From Mixophyes australis (Eukaryota; Chordata; Amphibia; Anura; Limnodynastidae), in assembly GCA_036250195.1 (NCBI GenBank), contig JAVHZZ010000009.1, positions 40,763,824 through 40,827,823 on the forward strand: a stretch of DNA of 64,000 nt. Reading direction: 5' to 3'. The notes beneath the pieces were generated by a model. That model did not search any database, was not told the origin of the DNA, and saw only the letters and a list, made by a program, of their open reading frames with translations. How positions within the stretch are numbered: position 1 is the stretch's first letter; every line of letters starts with the position of its first letter. Below, in pieces: positions 23,456 to 35,382 of this stretch. The position numbers and the translations under genes were made by a program.

Positions 23456-23910
23456 GGGAGCAGCTCAGGAATCAGTAGCACGCCAAACAAGTTCCACTGA
23501 CACTGTGCAAGTGTCAGCAATAGTCTTATGTTGAGAGGCAAGTTTAAAAAACCTGCCACTAGAAACGAGACATGTAACCTGCCACCCGGAAGTGCATTGC
23601 ACATATAGGCCAGCGCTGGAGCGAGGAGATGTAAGTTTCATTACAGTCTGTTACTGACGACTCCAATACAGCAAAATCAGAGTGAATGTAGCTGTATGAG
23701 TTATATGAGTCAGTCATCCTTTGCATAATAAAGAGCAACTTTTCAAGCTGATAAACTGCTAAATTGTTCTGTGACTTATTGGTTAACTCCACCCAAGATA
23801 CTGTAACATAATTAAATTGGTCTCATTAAAATCAGATGGAGCACGACAGGCAATTTACAAACAGGGTATTGACAGCTGTCAGCAATATCCAAGTGTAAAA
23901 ATAGAGACCA

Positions 23911-24079
23911 GGGGGTATATCTACTAAACTGCGGGTTTGAGAAAGTGGAGATGTTGCCTATTGCAACCAATCAAGTTCTAGTTATCATTTATTTGGTACA
24001 TTCTACAAAATGAATCTAAATGGTTGTTAAAGGCAACATCCCCATTTTTTCAACCCCGCAGTTTAGTAAATATACCCCC
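23911..24079. mobile_element. Palindromic MITE, 169 bp, copy 1
   Basis: Starts 'gggggtatatctactaaact' and ends 'agtttagtaaatataccccc'. The arms pair along nearly the whole length ('gagatgttgcctattgcaac' against 'ggcaacatcccc'). A second copy is at 58701-58865. The TSD is unclear, so the superfamily is not assigned. Confidence 0.85.
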
Positions 24080-24151
24080 AATAATTGTTTACTAGAGACT
24101 GAAGATAGTATAGCTACATGTGGGAGAAATTACATCTTTGATATTAACATA

Positions 24152-25802
24152 CAGTCAAGTCCATAAATATTGGGACATCGACACAATTATTATATTTTGG
24201 GCTCTATACACCACCACAATGGATTTGAAATGAAACTAACAAGAAGTGCTTTAACTGCAGACTTTCAGCTTTAATTTGAGGGTATTTACATCCAAATCAG
24301 GTGAACGGTGTAGGAATTACAATAGTTTCTATATGTACCTCCCACTTTTTAAGGGACCAAAAGTAATGGGACAATCGACTCAAAAGCTATTTCATGGACA
24401 TGTGTGGGCTAGTCCCTTGCTATTTCATCATCAATTAAGCAGGTAAAAGGTCTGGAGCTGATTCTAGATGTGACATTTGCATTTGGAATCTGTTGCTGTC
24501 GACTCTCAATATGAGATCCAAAGAGCTGTCACTATCAGTGAAGCAAGCCATCATTAGGCTGAAAAATCAAAATAAACCCATCAGAGCGATAACAAAAACA
24601 TTAGGTGGGGCCAAATCAACTGTTTGGAACATTCTTAAAAAGAAAGAATGCATCTGAGAGCTCAGCAACACCAAAAGACCCGGAAAACCACGGAAAACAG
24701 CTGTGCTGTATGATAGAAGAATTTTTTCCCTGGTGAAAAAAAACCCCTTCACAACAGTTGGCCAAATCAAGAACACTCTCCAGGAGGTAGTTGTATATGT
24801 GTCAAAGTCAACAATCAAGAAAAGACTTCACAAGAGTGAATATAGAGGGTTCACCACAAGATGTAAATCATTTGTGAGCCACAAAAACAGGACGACCAGA
24901 TTAGAGTTTGGCAAACAACATCTAAAAAAGCCATTACAGTTTTGGAACAACATCCTATGGACAGATGAAACAAAGATCAACTTGTACCAGAGTGATGGAA
25001 AGAGAAGAGTATGGAGAAGGAAAGGAACTGCTCATGATCCAAAACATACCACCTCATCAGTGAAGCATGGTGGTGGTAGTGTCATGGTGTGGGCATGTAT
25101 GGCTGCCAATGGAACTGGGTCCCTTGTATTTATTGATGATATGACTGCTGACAAAAGCAGCAGGATGATTTCTGAAGTGTTTCGGGCAATATTATCTGCT
25201 CATATTCAGTCAAATGCTTCAGAACTCATTGGACGGCGCTTCACTGTGCAGATGGACAATGACCCGAAGCATACTGCAAAAGAAACCAAAGAGTTTTTTA
25301 AGGCTAACAAGTGGAATGTTATGCAATGGCAAAGTCAATCACCTGACATGAATCCGATTGAGCATGCATTTCACTTGATGAAGACAAAACTGAAGGAAAA
25401 ATGCCCCAAGAACAAGCAGGAACTGAAGACATTTGCAGTAGAGGCCTGGCAGAGCATCACCAGGGATGAAACCCAGCATCTGGTGATGTCTATGCCTTCC
25501 AGACTTCAGGCTGTAATTGACTGCAAAGGATTTGCAACAAAGTATTAAAAAGTGAAAGCTTGATGTAGGATTGTTTAGTTTGTCCCATTACTTTTGGTCC
25601 CTTAAAAAGTGTGAGGCACATATAGAAACCGTTGTAATTCCAACACTGTTCACCTGATTTGGATGTAAATTCCATCAAATTAAAGCTGAAAATCTGCAGT
25701 TAAAGCACATCTTGTTTGTTTTATTTCAAATCCATTGTGGTGGTGTATAGGACTCAAAATATGAGAATGTTGTCGATGTCCCAATATTTATGGACTTGAC
25801 TG
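24152..25802 (+). mobile_element. Tc1-like transposon, 1,651 bp, complete ends
   Basis: Flanked by TA (24150-24151 and 25803-25804). Both ends are CAGTCAAGTCCATAAATATT in inverted orientation, with long inverted repeats of about 220 bp (24152-24376 and 25577-25802). Within each repeat, an outer 'attgggacatcgac' and an inner 'aatgggacaatcgac' form the paired direct repeats of IR/DR-type Tc1 elements. One transposase gene lies between them. Confidence 0.95.
24511..25548 (+). pseudogene. Tc1-family DD34E transposase with one in-frame stop
   Basis: The enzyme cuts the element out and inserts it at TA sites. From ATG 24511 a single reading frame runs to the stop at 25546-25548 (346 codons, the usual Tc1 length). 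The only defect I see is TGA at 24655-24657 (codon 49), in the N-terminal paired-like DNA-binding region. This explains why a frame search reports only codons 65-345. The helix-turn-helix pair is followed by a GRPR-like hook (KRPGKPRK). The catalytic Asp is in WTDET, the second in DNDPKH, and the Glu in SPDMNPIE. The triad is complete. Arg and CGA are among the codons that most readily become TGA, so a point mutation is the simplest cause. Confidence 0.93.
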
Positions 25803-25952
25803 TATATGTAGGACATGATAATCTGACCAGAAAATGAACATAAAAAATTAACCTGTACACCGCAAGATTAAAATATATAGTATTTGAGAGAGAGGAAATT
25901 GTATAGTGGAAGATATTTCAGTCTTAACAGACTAAACACAAAAAACATCTAT

Positions 25953-26610
25953 TACCACTTTCATACTGCCGCCCCGGCAATATCCCGGGTTGTTAACCCG
26001 GGATATTGCCGGGGCACAGGGCAGTATAGATAATAAGATTCCCGGGTCGGGCGGGTTCATACTGCACCTGCCCGACCCGGGTTTTAGAAAAAAAAAAGTG
26101 TAAAAAAATGTTTTAATTAAAAAAAAATACATAACAAATGTTTACTTAACTTATTTTCAGCCAGCGGTGTCTCCGGTGCGTTGCCGGCTGTCAGGGGGAC
26201 CGCTGGGTACTAAAATGACGTAATTTTTAGTCCATTAGAAATGACGTTATTTTAGTACCCAGAGGTCCCCCTGACAGCCGGCAACGCACCGGAGACACCG
26301 CTGGCTGAAAATAAGTTAAGTAAACAATTGTTATGTATTTTTTATTAATTAAAATCTTTTTTTTTTTACTTCCCCATTTTTTTTTTTTACAGTATGAATG
26401 GTGAGACCCGGGAATTACACGGGTTGCACCATTCATACTGCAGGCGAGCGGGGTCCAACCCGGGAATTACCCCTCGCAAAATCCCTGGTCTAAGTCCCGG
26501 GATTTTAGACCCGGGATTTTGTGGTTGGACTATTCATACTGCACCAAGACCCGGGTTTTTCAGCGTGTCTCTGCAAAAACCCGGGTTTTTGGTGCAATAT
26601 GAATTGGGTA
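25953..26610. mobile_element. Foldback DNA element, 658 bp
   Basis: Ends 'taccactttcatactgc' and (inverted) 'tacccaattcatattgc'. It has many 'cccggg' blocks near both ends. The centre is a large palindrome with arms 26113-26224 and 26239-26352. No coding. The TSD could not be fixed. Confidence 0.8.
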
Positions 26611-26928
26611 TAACTTGATAAGACAGATTTAGAAAAATAATAATATAAAAATAAAAGTTATGGCACTTTTGCCAACATAACTGTAGGGATATAACAGTGG
26701 GGCTGACTGCATATATCAGTCAAATTTGACACCACTTCCCACTCTCTGATGCAAAATTATATTGGTTGCTGAAAATTACAAAGTGTTATGGGGAAGAACA
26801 TCTACGGAAAATTTCTGATCCCATATTCCACCATTGAAGTAAGAGTAAAACCAGTAACTTTAACCATTCTTAACATAGAAAAAGTAGTAATTAAAAGCTG
26901 AATTCCATCTGTCTTAAACAGTAGATAG

Positions 26929-27444
26929 ACTGGGTGTGGTAGGATTTAACGATAGTGACCACACAGTGATTACACCGACATGTAAAATTCGAAGAGAGAC
27001 ACCCCGACCTGACAGAAACAGCGACTTATCGTTATACAAAGACAGTAAATTCCAGACCTGATCTGTTCCCGCCAGTTGAAAATCACGACAGTTGAAATTG
27101 CGACTGGGAAATTTTCATTTTTTAAAGCGGCAATACACGGACCCGGCTTTTGACGGTAAGGTCAACCTTAACCACTAACCCTAACCCTAACCTAACCCCT
27201 AACCCTAACCTACTACTTACATAAGATTATAGTAAGTCGGGTCCATGCATTGGCGCTTTAAGAGCAGTCGCATTTTGAAGTGATGTCATTTTCAACAGTC
27301 AGGAACAGATGGTGTCGGGAATTTGCTGTCTCTGTGTAATGGCTGTTTCTGTCATATTGCGGTGTCAGTCCTCTGATGTTAAATGTCGGTGTAGTCACTG
27401 TTGGTGTAGACACTATCAGGAAAGTGACTACCACCAGATTGACT
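26929..27444. mobile_element. Long-inverted-repeat element with telomere-like loop
   Basis: Left and right arms of roughly 200-230 bp pair imperfectly. Examples are 'tgacagaaacagc' and 'ttaaagcggcaatacacgga' on the left against the reverse complement of 'ggtccatgcattggcgcttt' and 'ggctgtttctgtca' on the right. The unpaired middle holds (TAACCC)n at 27171-27211. No coding capacity; boundaries approximate. Confidence 0.75.
27171..27211. repeat. Short interstitial telomere-type repeat
   Basis: 'actaaccctaaccctaacc' then 'taacccctaaccctaacc', about six imperfect units of the vertebrate telomere motif (complement strand TTAGGG). Confidence 0.9.
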
Positions 27445-29252
27445 GAGGTTTCAAACTCCTAATTAAATATAATTATCACCTAAATAAGGTTTCATACAGT
27501 TTTTTTCGGAAACTAACTCATACTGATCCTGTATTACCTAGACTAGCGTTTTCGTCGCTTTAAAGCTATACAAATATCTAAAAATATTAAAAGCACATTA
27601 AAAGAACATAAAAACTATGTCCATATCTAACTGTATCAGTAAAATATTAAACATACCCAAAAATAGGTTACATTGTCCAAGGACAATTCTATCTTGCACT
27701 ATTTTACATTTTGGCCTTGGTCTGTCAGCTTGTGTAACAGTCGACAATTCAGGTATCAACAGTATTGTTGGGTCACCAATTCATATGGTGGGCAGCATGA
27801 TTAGGCAGAAAATTCAAATGTAGAAAGTATTATTATAGGGACAGGGAAAGGGATAGGGACAGGTCTAGGGACGGGGATATAGATAGGGACAAGAGATAGA
27901 GTTAGTGATAATGCTATCTACATTTAAATTGTCAACTTAATAAATGCAGTCTACATTTCAATTGTCCTAATGATACTGTCAATGCCGTTGTATTGTCAAC
28001 TTTATATTGTGCTCTCCACCAAATATATTATGTCAATCCTATAGCTGTTGAACACATGTTTTTATCACACCTGGGTGGGAGACCCCAAGTAAAATGGCCT
28101 CTTGCACTATTTAAGAATGTGCCCTTATTGTGTCATCATCTGTTAAATAATTATGTAGTAGAATGCTTGGGGTAGACCATGCTTCCTTATACATGCAGCC
28201 ACTGGTAAGAACCTGAAGGGTTTTGAAGGGGAGTCCCCATCCCTCAAAAGTAAATAGAGACAGATAGTAAGGTTCTTGGGAGCAAAGAGATTGTATGTAG
28301 ATGATTGAGTGTGTAATTCTGATTGGTATGTCAAAATGGAAGGTAGAGTGAAAGTAAAAAATCTGTATTTATTGACAAAAAACTAACTATAATGCACATA
28401 AACAGTAGTTATGGCAAGAACATAGAAAATTGGTTTTAGGCATGCAATACATATCAAGAAAAACAACAACAATGTGAAAGGATGCCAGTGACTGTCCTAC
28501 AAGCAATGGATGCAGACATGGGTGTCTTATAAACCATAGTTTTGTGTCAAACAATGTGGAGGATAGTTGGTAGCATAGAAATTATGTAAATGTTTCAAAA
28601 TTGTTCGTATTGATTCCCATAAATAGTTGTGGGAAGTGACTCGAAGTAAGCAATTCATGTTTGGGTGGGCTGTCCATCTAATGAGCTCTGATACTGCCAC
28701 TGCTGTCCCCTCTCCAATGAATTTGCTGCTGACCCTCTCCAATGTATTTGTTGCTGACATTCTAAAATGTAACTAACTGTAATGTAATGCCTAACTGTTT
28801 TCAGCATGTTAGTAGTGCTGCTAACTGCCAACTGTCAACTGACCGAAGGTTGGGTGACCAATATGCCGAATTCTGTCTCTTAATTTCTCAGAATGATGAC
28901 TTTAAAATTCAATTGCATTGTCGTGTCAAGGCAGATGTTTGGCAACCAAATTGGCATCAATATGACTTATACATACTTCCTTGTATGGGAAGGCCAACTA
29001 CTGCCCAATCTGAACTGTCTGGTTTACATATTTTTTACACTTCACTAATATAACATATATGTATTATTTATACATTCCACATTTTTATATACATTCCATA
29101 TTGATATACAGTACATGAGATATATTATACATATTTATATACTTACAAACATATACGAGTAACGAATCCTCTTATTCACAAAGGCAGCATTACGGAACAT
29201 ACTAATTTGTATTCAGCCAGAGCTAGCTTGCTCAAACCATAAAAAAACACTT
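27445..29252. other. Unassigned sequence
   Basis: Holds a short degenerate (GGGACA)n tract at about 27838-27895. Otherwise AT-rich, with no terminal repeats recognised. Open frames at 27617-27823, 28527-28760 and 28787-29053 show no known domain. Confidence 0.4.
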
Positions 29253-29386
29253 ATCATCCTCATCATCTATTTATTTATTTATATAGTGCCACTAATTCCA
29301 CAGCACTGTACAGAGAACTCATTCACATCGGTCCCTGCCCCATTGGAGTTTACAATCTAAATCCCCTAACATACATGTACACAGAC
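29253..29386 (-). repeat. V-SINE-like element, tail part, interrupted by hAT copy 2
   Basis: Minus-oriented tail: (TCATCN)n, 'tttatatagtgccactaatt', 'gtacagagaactcattcaca', 'gtccctgccccattggag'. It continues without loss at 34623 after the hAT insertion; the last 8 bases (ACACAGAC, 29379-29386) are the duplicated target. Confidence 0.9.
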
Positions 29387-29703
29387 TAGGGATGTGCACC
29401 GGCGACTTTTCAGGTCTCGTGTTTTGTGTTTTGGATCCGGATTTTCATTATTTTTGGGGTTCGGATTTGTCTCGCAAAACACTTGACGAAAGGTCTCAGT
29501 TCGGATTTAAGGTTTTGGATTCGGATTTTTTTTGAAAAAAACATAAAAAGTTTAAAAATCAAGTTTTTGGGCTTATTTTCACTCCTACGCTATTATTAAC
29601 CTCAATAACATTCAATAACAAGCATTTCCACTAATTTACAGTGTATTCTGAACACCTCACAATATAGTTATTAGTCCAAAAAGTTGCAACGAGGTATCTT
29701 TAT

Positions 29704-30675
29704 GGACTGCGTAGAGGAGTGGGTCACCACAATATATATAATAAGAAAACCATCAACTTGTATGATTCGCACCAATAAATGTACCTGGACTGCGTAGAGG
29801 AGTGGGTCACCACAATATATATTAAAAACCCTGAACTTGTATGATTCGCACCAATAAATGTACTTGGACTGCGTAGAGGAGTGGGTCACCACAATATATA
29901 TTAAAAACCCTGAACTTGTATGATTCGCACCAATAAATGTACCTGGACTGCGTAGAGGAGTGGGTCACCACAATATATATTAAAAACCCTGAACTTGTAT
30001 GATTCGCACCAATAAATGTATCTGGACTGCGTAGAGGAGTGGGTCACCACAATATATATAATAAGAAAACCATCAACTTGTATGATTCGCACCAATAAAT
30101 GTACCTGGACTGCGTAGAGGAGTGGGTCACCATAATATATATAATAAGAAAACCATCAACTTGTATGATTCGCACCAATAAATGTACCTGGACTGCGTAG
30201 AGGAGTGGGTCACCACAATATATATAATAAGAAAACCATCAACTTGTATGATTCGCACCAATAAATGTACCTGGACTGCGTAGAGGAGTGGGTCACCACA
30301 ATATATATAATAAGAAAACCATCAACTTGTATGATTCGCACCAATAAATGTACCTGGACTGCGTAGAGGAGTGGGTCACCACAATATATATAATAAGAAA
30401 ACCATCAACTTGTATGATTCGCACCAATAAATGTACCTGGACTGCGTAGAGGAGTGGGTCACCACAATATATATTAAAAACCCTGAACTTGTATGATTCG
30501 CACCAATAAATGTACCTGGACTGCGTAGAGGAGTGGGTCACCACAATATATATTAAAAACCCTGAACTTGTATTTTTCGCACCAATAAATGTACCTGGAC
30601 TGCGTAGAGGAGTGGGTCACCACAATATATATTAAAAACCCTGAACTTGTATGATTCGCACCAATAAATGTACCT
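29704..30675. repeat. Array I in hAT copy 2, 79-83 bp unit, about 12 copies
   Basis: Each unit has 'ctggactgcgtagaggagtg', 'ggtcaccacaatatata', then either 'ataagaaaaccatcaacttg' or 'ttaaaaaccctgaacttg', and 'tatgattcgcaccaataaat'. Two unit variants alternate in blocks. A reverse-oriented array of the same units is in copy 3. Confidence 0.95.
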
Positions 30676-31175
30676 GGACTGCGTAGAGTAGTGGGCACTG
30701 GGCACCACAATAAAAAATATATAGAAAACCTTCAACAGGTCAGAATTACACCCAAAAATAGTATCTGGACTGCATAGAGGACTGGCCACTGGCCACCACA
30801 ATATAATATATAGAAAACCTTCAACAGGTCAGAATTACACCCAAAAATAGTATCTGGACTGCGTAGAGTAGTGGGCACTGGGCACCACAATATAATATAT
30901 AGAAAACCTTCAACAGGTCAGAATTACACCCAAAAATAGTATCTGGACTGCGTAGAGTAGTGGGCACTGGGCACCACAATAAAAAATATATAGAAAACCT
31001 TCAACAGGTCAGAATTACACCCAAAAATAGTATCTGGACTGCATAGAGGACTGACCACTGGCCACCACAATATAATATATAGAAAACCTTCAACAGGCCA
31101 GAATTACACCCAAAAATAGTATCTGGACTGCGTAGAGTAGTGGGCACTGGGCACCACAATAAAATATATAAAAAA
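30676..31175. repeat. Array II in hAT copy 2, 89-91 bp unit, about 5-6 copies
   Basis: Units share 'tctggactgcgtagagtagt' with array I but continue 'gggcactgggcaccacaata' and 'aaccttcaacaggtcagaat'. Array II looks like an older or parallel derivative of array I. Confidence 0.92.
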
Positions 31176-31358
31176 TCTTCAACAGGTCTGCATTACACTG
31201 CACATACGGCTGCTCCTCCATCCTCTCCATCATATACATGTTGGAGTTTCAGCGTGTGAAAACCTCTTGTTTTTGATAATGTCAGTGCATTTTGAATATT
31301 TTTCAATTTGCCCCACACCACTGAATGTACTTTATCTATGATACGCATCTATCTATCT

Positions 31359-31615
31359 TGACTGCGTAGTGTGGTGGCCCCGGTACACAATTTGGTACCG
31401 AGGCCACAATATAATTAAAAAACCCTCCACGGGTCAGAATTCCACCAAAAAAGGGTATGGACTGCGTAGTGTGGTGGCCCCGGTACACAATTTGGTACCG
31501 AGGCCACAATATAATTAAAAAACCCTCCACGGGTCAGAATTCCACCAAAAAAGGGTATGGACTGCACAGTGGAGTGGCCCCGGTAGTAAATTTGGTGCCG
31601 GGGCCACAATACCTC
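31359..31615. repeat. Array III in hAT copy 2, 100-bp unit, about 2.6 copies
   Basis: Units contain 'gactgcgtagtgtggtggcc', 'ccggtacacaatttggtacc' and 'ccctccacgggtcagaattc'. The spacing is 100 bp between unit starts (31360, 31460, 31560). Confidence 0.92.
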
Positions 31616-32126
31616 CTCCAACTTCCAAGTGTAGTGTTTATAAAGACAGACAGCGTCAATGTTATTAGTTGACTTTCTTAACCCTAAAATTGTCCCTGTT
31701 GCAAATATTCGTGCAATGGACAGTTACTTTTTTATTGAAAGACTCAAGCTTTCAAGTGTAGTGTTTATAAAATATAAACAACAATACAGTAGTTTTAGAG
31801 CACGTCAATACCTCTTGTTTTAAATTATGACAGGGCATTTTACTTTTGGTTTAATTTCTTGAATTTGTTTAAATTTGGTTTTACTTTTTGAACATGGCAA
31901 ACGACTGTTGATTGGTCATATAATGCAAAAAAAAAAGTGCCAAGATGGAATTGTCCTTGGGCCCTCACACCCACTCTTATGTTGTTGAAATAGGACATGC
32001 ACACTTTAACAAACCAATCATTTCAGCGACAGGGCCTACCAAACAACTGTGGCTGAAATGATTGGTTTGTTTAGGCTCCCACACCAATAAAACAATTCAT
32101 CTCTCCCTGTACAAACTAAACAGGCT

Positions 32127-33481
32127 CTACTGAGGAAAGATGTCGTCCTCATCCTCAACCTCTGATTCCTCTCCCCCTACAGTGTGTACTTCCTCCTCCT
32201 CACACATTATCAATTTGTCCCCGCTGGACTCCACAACCACAGTCCCTCTGTACTGTCTGGAGGGCAGTGCTGTACTTGATTGAGGAACTGATTATTCATT
32301 TTTACAAACATCATTTTTTCAACGTTGTGAGGAAGCAACCTTCTTCGCCGCTCACTGACCAGGTTCCCCGCTGCACTAAAAACTCTTTCCGAGTACACAC
32401 TGGAGGGGGGGACAGCTCAGTTAAAAAATAGAGCCAGTTTGTACAGGGGCTTCCAAACTGCCTTTTGGAGTTCTACCACGTCACTACCTCTAGTTAATTT
32501 AGATTGCAAGGCTTGTAAATATAAATACTTTGAAGATAAAAAAAGCAGGCTGCACAGACTGTGGAGCTAGAAAGTGAAATTAAATGGACCACGTTACTTT
32601 GGTGGCTATCTATGCCCCCCCTGCCCTACACTTGTAGTTGAATATAAATAAAGCAGCCTGCATAGACTGTAGAACTAGAAATTCAAATATACAAAGAAAT
32701 GGACAAAGGCAGTTTGGTATCTGTCTGCATCAGATCCCCTCTCCACTAGGAGTAAAACAGAAAACTTTTCAGCCGTTATATAATCTAGAATATAAATAGA
32801 AATTGAGAAAGGCAATTTAGTATCTGTCTGCATCATAATCATCAACATCCTCCTCAGCGCCAGCTACATCAATATCCTCCTCCCAGTGTACAACATTCAC
32901 ACCTTCATTATCCAAATCTGTAACTGGACTGTGGGTGATCCTTCCAGCATATGCAGAGGGCGTGCTGCAAATGCTGGATGGAGTCACCTCTTCCCGTACA
33001 GTGATGGGAAGGTCAGGGTTCACAACCAACAACACCCTTGGACTCGCCTTGGGGATTTGTGATGTCATCTGTTTAGAAGGCAGAGTTCTTTGCTGTTTTG
33101 TTGTTGTTGCTGACAGCATAACTCTCTTAAATTTTTTGTAGGGGGGGGAGGAGGGCTTAGATCCTTGGTTGAAGCTGGACCACTAGTCATGAACACGGGC
33201 CAGGGCCTAAGCCGTTCCTTGCCACTACGTGTCGTAAATGGCATATTGCCAACTTTATGTTTCTCCTCAGATGATTTTAAGTTTCTCTTTTTGCTATTTT
33301 TTGAGAACTTGGGCTTTTTAGATTTTACATGCCCTGTACTAGGAGATTGGGCATCGGGCTTGCCAGACGACATTGATGGCATTTCATCGTCTATGTCATG
33401 ACTAGTGGCAGCAGCTTCAGCATTAGGAGGAAGTGGGTCTTGATCTTTCCCTACTTTATCCTCCAAATTTTGGTTTTCCAT
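32127..33481 (-). pseudogene. hAT transposase remnant (copy 2): N- and C-terminal parts only
   Basis: From ATG at 33481 the N-terminal acidic region is open to about 33065. It includes the conserved NMPFTTRSGKERLRPW block shared with copies 1 and 3. A second frame (33119-32817) continues the linker. The sequence then passes, without BED finger or catalytic core, to the hATC region at 32398-32210 with SERVFSAAGNLVSERRRR intact, ending at the stop 32127-32129. The Asp residues of the catalytic core are gone, so this copy cannot make an active enzyme. It might still be moved by a full-length transposase because both ends are intact. Confidence 0.88.
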
Positions 33482-34472
33482 TATATGTAGCACAAGAGAG
33501 CATACCCCTAAGCCACACACACTCGGCAAAGCCTTTAAAAATTATATGCGGCACAGGAGAGTAGCACTGGACTTATACTGCTGAATCAGTGAACTTTGTA
33601 ATAGCAGTACCACTGGACTTATACACTGCTGAATCAGTGAACCTTGTAATAGCAGTACCACTGGACTTGTACTGCTGAATGTGTGAACTTGGTAATATTG
33701 CAGTACCAATGGGCTTATATACTGCTGGCTTGGCTTTGCAAATTTGGTTATAATTTTTTTTTTTTTTAATTTTTTATTTTAATTTTTTTTATAACTTTTT
33801 TTTTATTTTTTAAAAACTTGGGAATAATGGGGAAATAACTATGCCCTTAGAAGCACAGAGCACAGGACACAGCACCACTGGACTGAACAGGACACAGCGC
33901 AGGACCCAGCAGCACTACTGAACTCAGCAGGACAGAGCACAGGACACAGCACCACTGGACTGATACTGCAGAATGTGTGAACTTTGTAATATTGCAGAAC
34001 CACTGGACTTTTACTGCTGAATGTGTGAACTTGGTAATATTGCAGTACCAATGGGCTTATACTGCAGGATTGGTTGTGCAAATTTTGTTGTAATTAAAAA
34101 AAAATGTAATTAGTTTTTTGTATTTTTTTTAAATAACTTTTTTTTATTTTTTTAAACACTTTGGAATATTGGGGAAATAACTATGCCCTTAGAAGCACAG
34201 AGCACAGGACACAGCACCACTGGACTGAACAGGACACAGCACAGGACCCAGCAGCACCACTGACCTCAGAAGGACAGAGCACAGGACACAGCACCACTGG
34301 ACTGAGCACAGCACAGCACAGCACAGCACAGAACTTAACTGAACAGCACAGAACTTAACTGAACAGCACGGGATATAGCAGGACAAAGGACCACCTAACA
34401 CACCCTCCCTCTACCCTGATCAATGCCCGAGTGAAGATGGCGGCGACTAGCGGGGAATTTATAGGATCCGAG

Positions 34473-34482
34473 TATCGCGAGA
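34473..34482. promoter_or_regulatory. TATCGCGAGA motif near promoter end of hAT copy 2
   Basis: One-base variant of TCTCGCGAGA in the same subterminal setting as copy 1 ('ggggaatttat' just upstream, 'gatccga' just downstream). Confidence 0.5.
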
Positions 34483-34622
34483 TCCGACAACGGGATTATG
34501 AGTCAGAGCCTCAGTTTCAGATTTGAATTTGGCGCCAATACCCGGATCTGTCTCGGATCCGACTCGGATCGGCAACGTTCGGGTGGGCACGGATTTCATA
34601 AATCCGAGTGCGCTCATCTCTA

Positions 34623-34826
34623 ACACAGACCGAGAGAGACTAAGGGCAATTTAATAGCAGCCAATTAACCTACCAATATATTTTTGGAGTGTGGGAGGAA
34701 ACACCCGGAGGAAACCAACACAAACACAGGGAGAATATACAAACTCCACACAGTTAAAGCCATGTTCGGGAGTCAAACTCATGACCCCAGTGCTGTGAGG
34801 CAGTAGTACTAGCCACCGTGCTGCCC
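34623..34826 (-). repeat. V-SINE-like element, central domain and tRNA-like head (continued)
   Basis: Continues the SINE interrupted at 29386. 'ggcaatttaatagcagccaa' and 'tttttggagtgtgggaggaa' form the conserved V-domain; 'cagggagaatatacaaactc' and 'gggagtcaaactcatgaccc' lead into the head, ending 'tagccaccgtgctgccc'. The first 8 bases are the duplicated target ACACAGAC. Confidence 0.9.
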
Positions 34827-35382
34827 ATTTATAGTAAAACAAGGTGTTTGAAAGCTCGATTCTTGGCTATCGGTGAATATGCTACCCAATTATAAGTGCA
34901 TTTAAAAGTCTGGGGAGAATATTCATTTTGACAGCATTGGTAAGGACTATCTATTAGATATAGTGATATTACCACATAATAAGGTCCAATTTAATTTGGG
35001 AGAGAATGCATGGAAAGTTAGATTGAAAGAGCATTTAAGGGGGCTCTACTTTACTCATGTTGGTGTTTGAAAGCTCTACTCTTGGCTCCCGATGAATACT
35101 CTACCCAATGATAAGTGCATAGTGTCACTAATTTTATCTAGCCAGATCGCTGCAGACTTTGGCCAAAATTGGTGAAAATTGGGACCATTGGGAAGGGATC
35201 ATTAGAAAATTGACAGGAAATGTTAATGTTATAAATAGTGATATAGGAGCAAAAACAGCTCAAAATGACATTGTTTTACCTATTATTAACAGCTTTTAAT
35301 TAAATGCTGATCTAAAACCAAAACCTTTTGCATTTGTTCAACAAAACCTTTGCAAAGCCAAAACACAAAGTTGGCTTAGAAC
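34827..35382. repeat. Older repeat remnants flanking hAT family B
   Basis: A segment with 'ggtgtttgaaagctc', 'cttggct' and 'tacccaattataagtgcat' at 34848-34903 recurs at 35061-35121. Together with the hAT-type end at 37513-37559, this suggests that the family B element landed in an older element. Confidence 0.5.

Larger units (their letters stand above)
29387..34622 (-). mobile_element. hAT transposon family A, copy 2 (5,236 bp, core-deleted, array-expanded)
   Basis: Bounded by ACACAGAC at 29379-29386 and 34623-34630. Ends are TAGGGATGTGCACCGG on the left and (inverted) TAGAGATGAGCGC on the right. It reads on the minus strand. The transposase keeps its N-terminus and C-terminus but lacks the BED finger and catalytic core. 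The 3' non-coding part (29700-31620) consists of three successive tandem arrays with related units. The promoter side carries 40-60 bp imperfect repeats around 'ggacttatactgctgaat' and 'gcacaggacacagcaccact'. The element is therefore longer than copy 1 despite the loss of coding sequence. Confidence 0.93.

Noticed and set aside
27171..27211. Chromosome-fusion or telomere scar
   Set aside because: The repeats are few and lie inside the loop of an inverted-repeat element, so an element-borne origin is simpler.
29671..30801. Several overlapping minus-strand ORFs with repeated peptide motifs
   Set aside because: Translation of hAT array I and II units; the unit contains no stop in some frames.
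29704..31615. CRISPR-like regular repeat array
   Set aside because: Units are contiguous without unique spacers, and the array is inside a eukaryotic hAT element.
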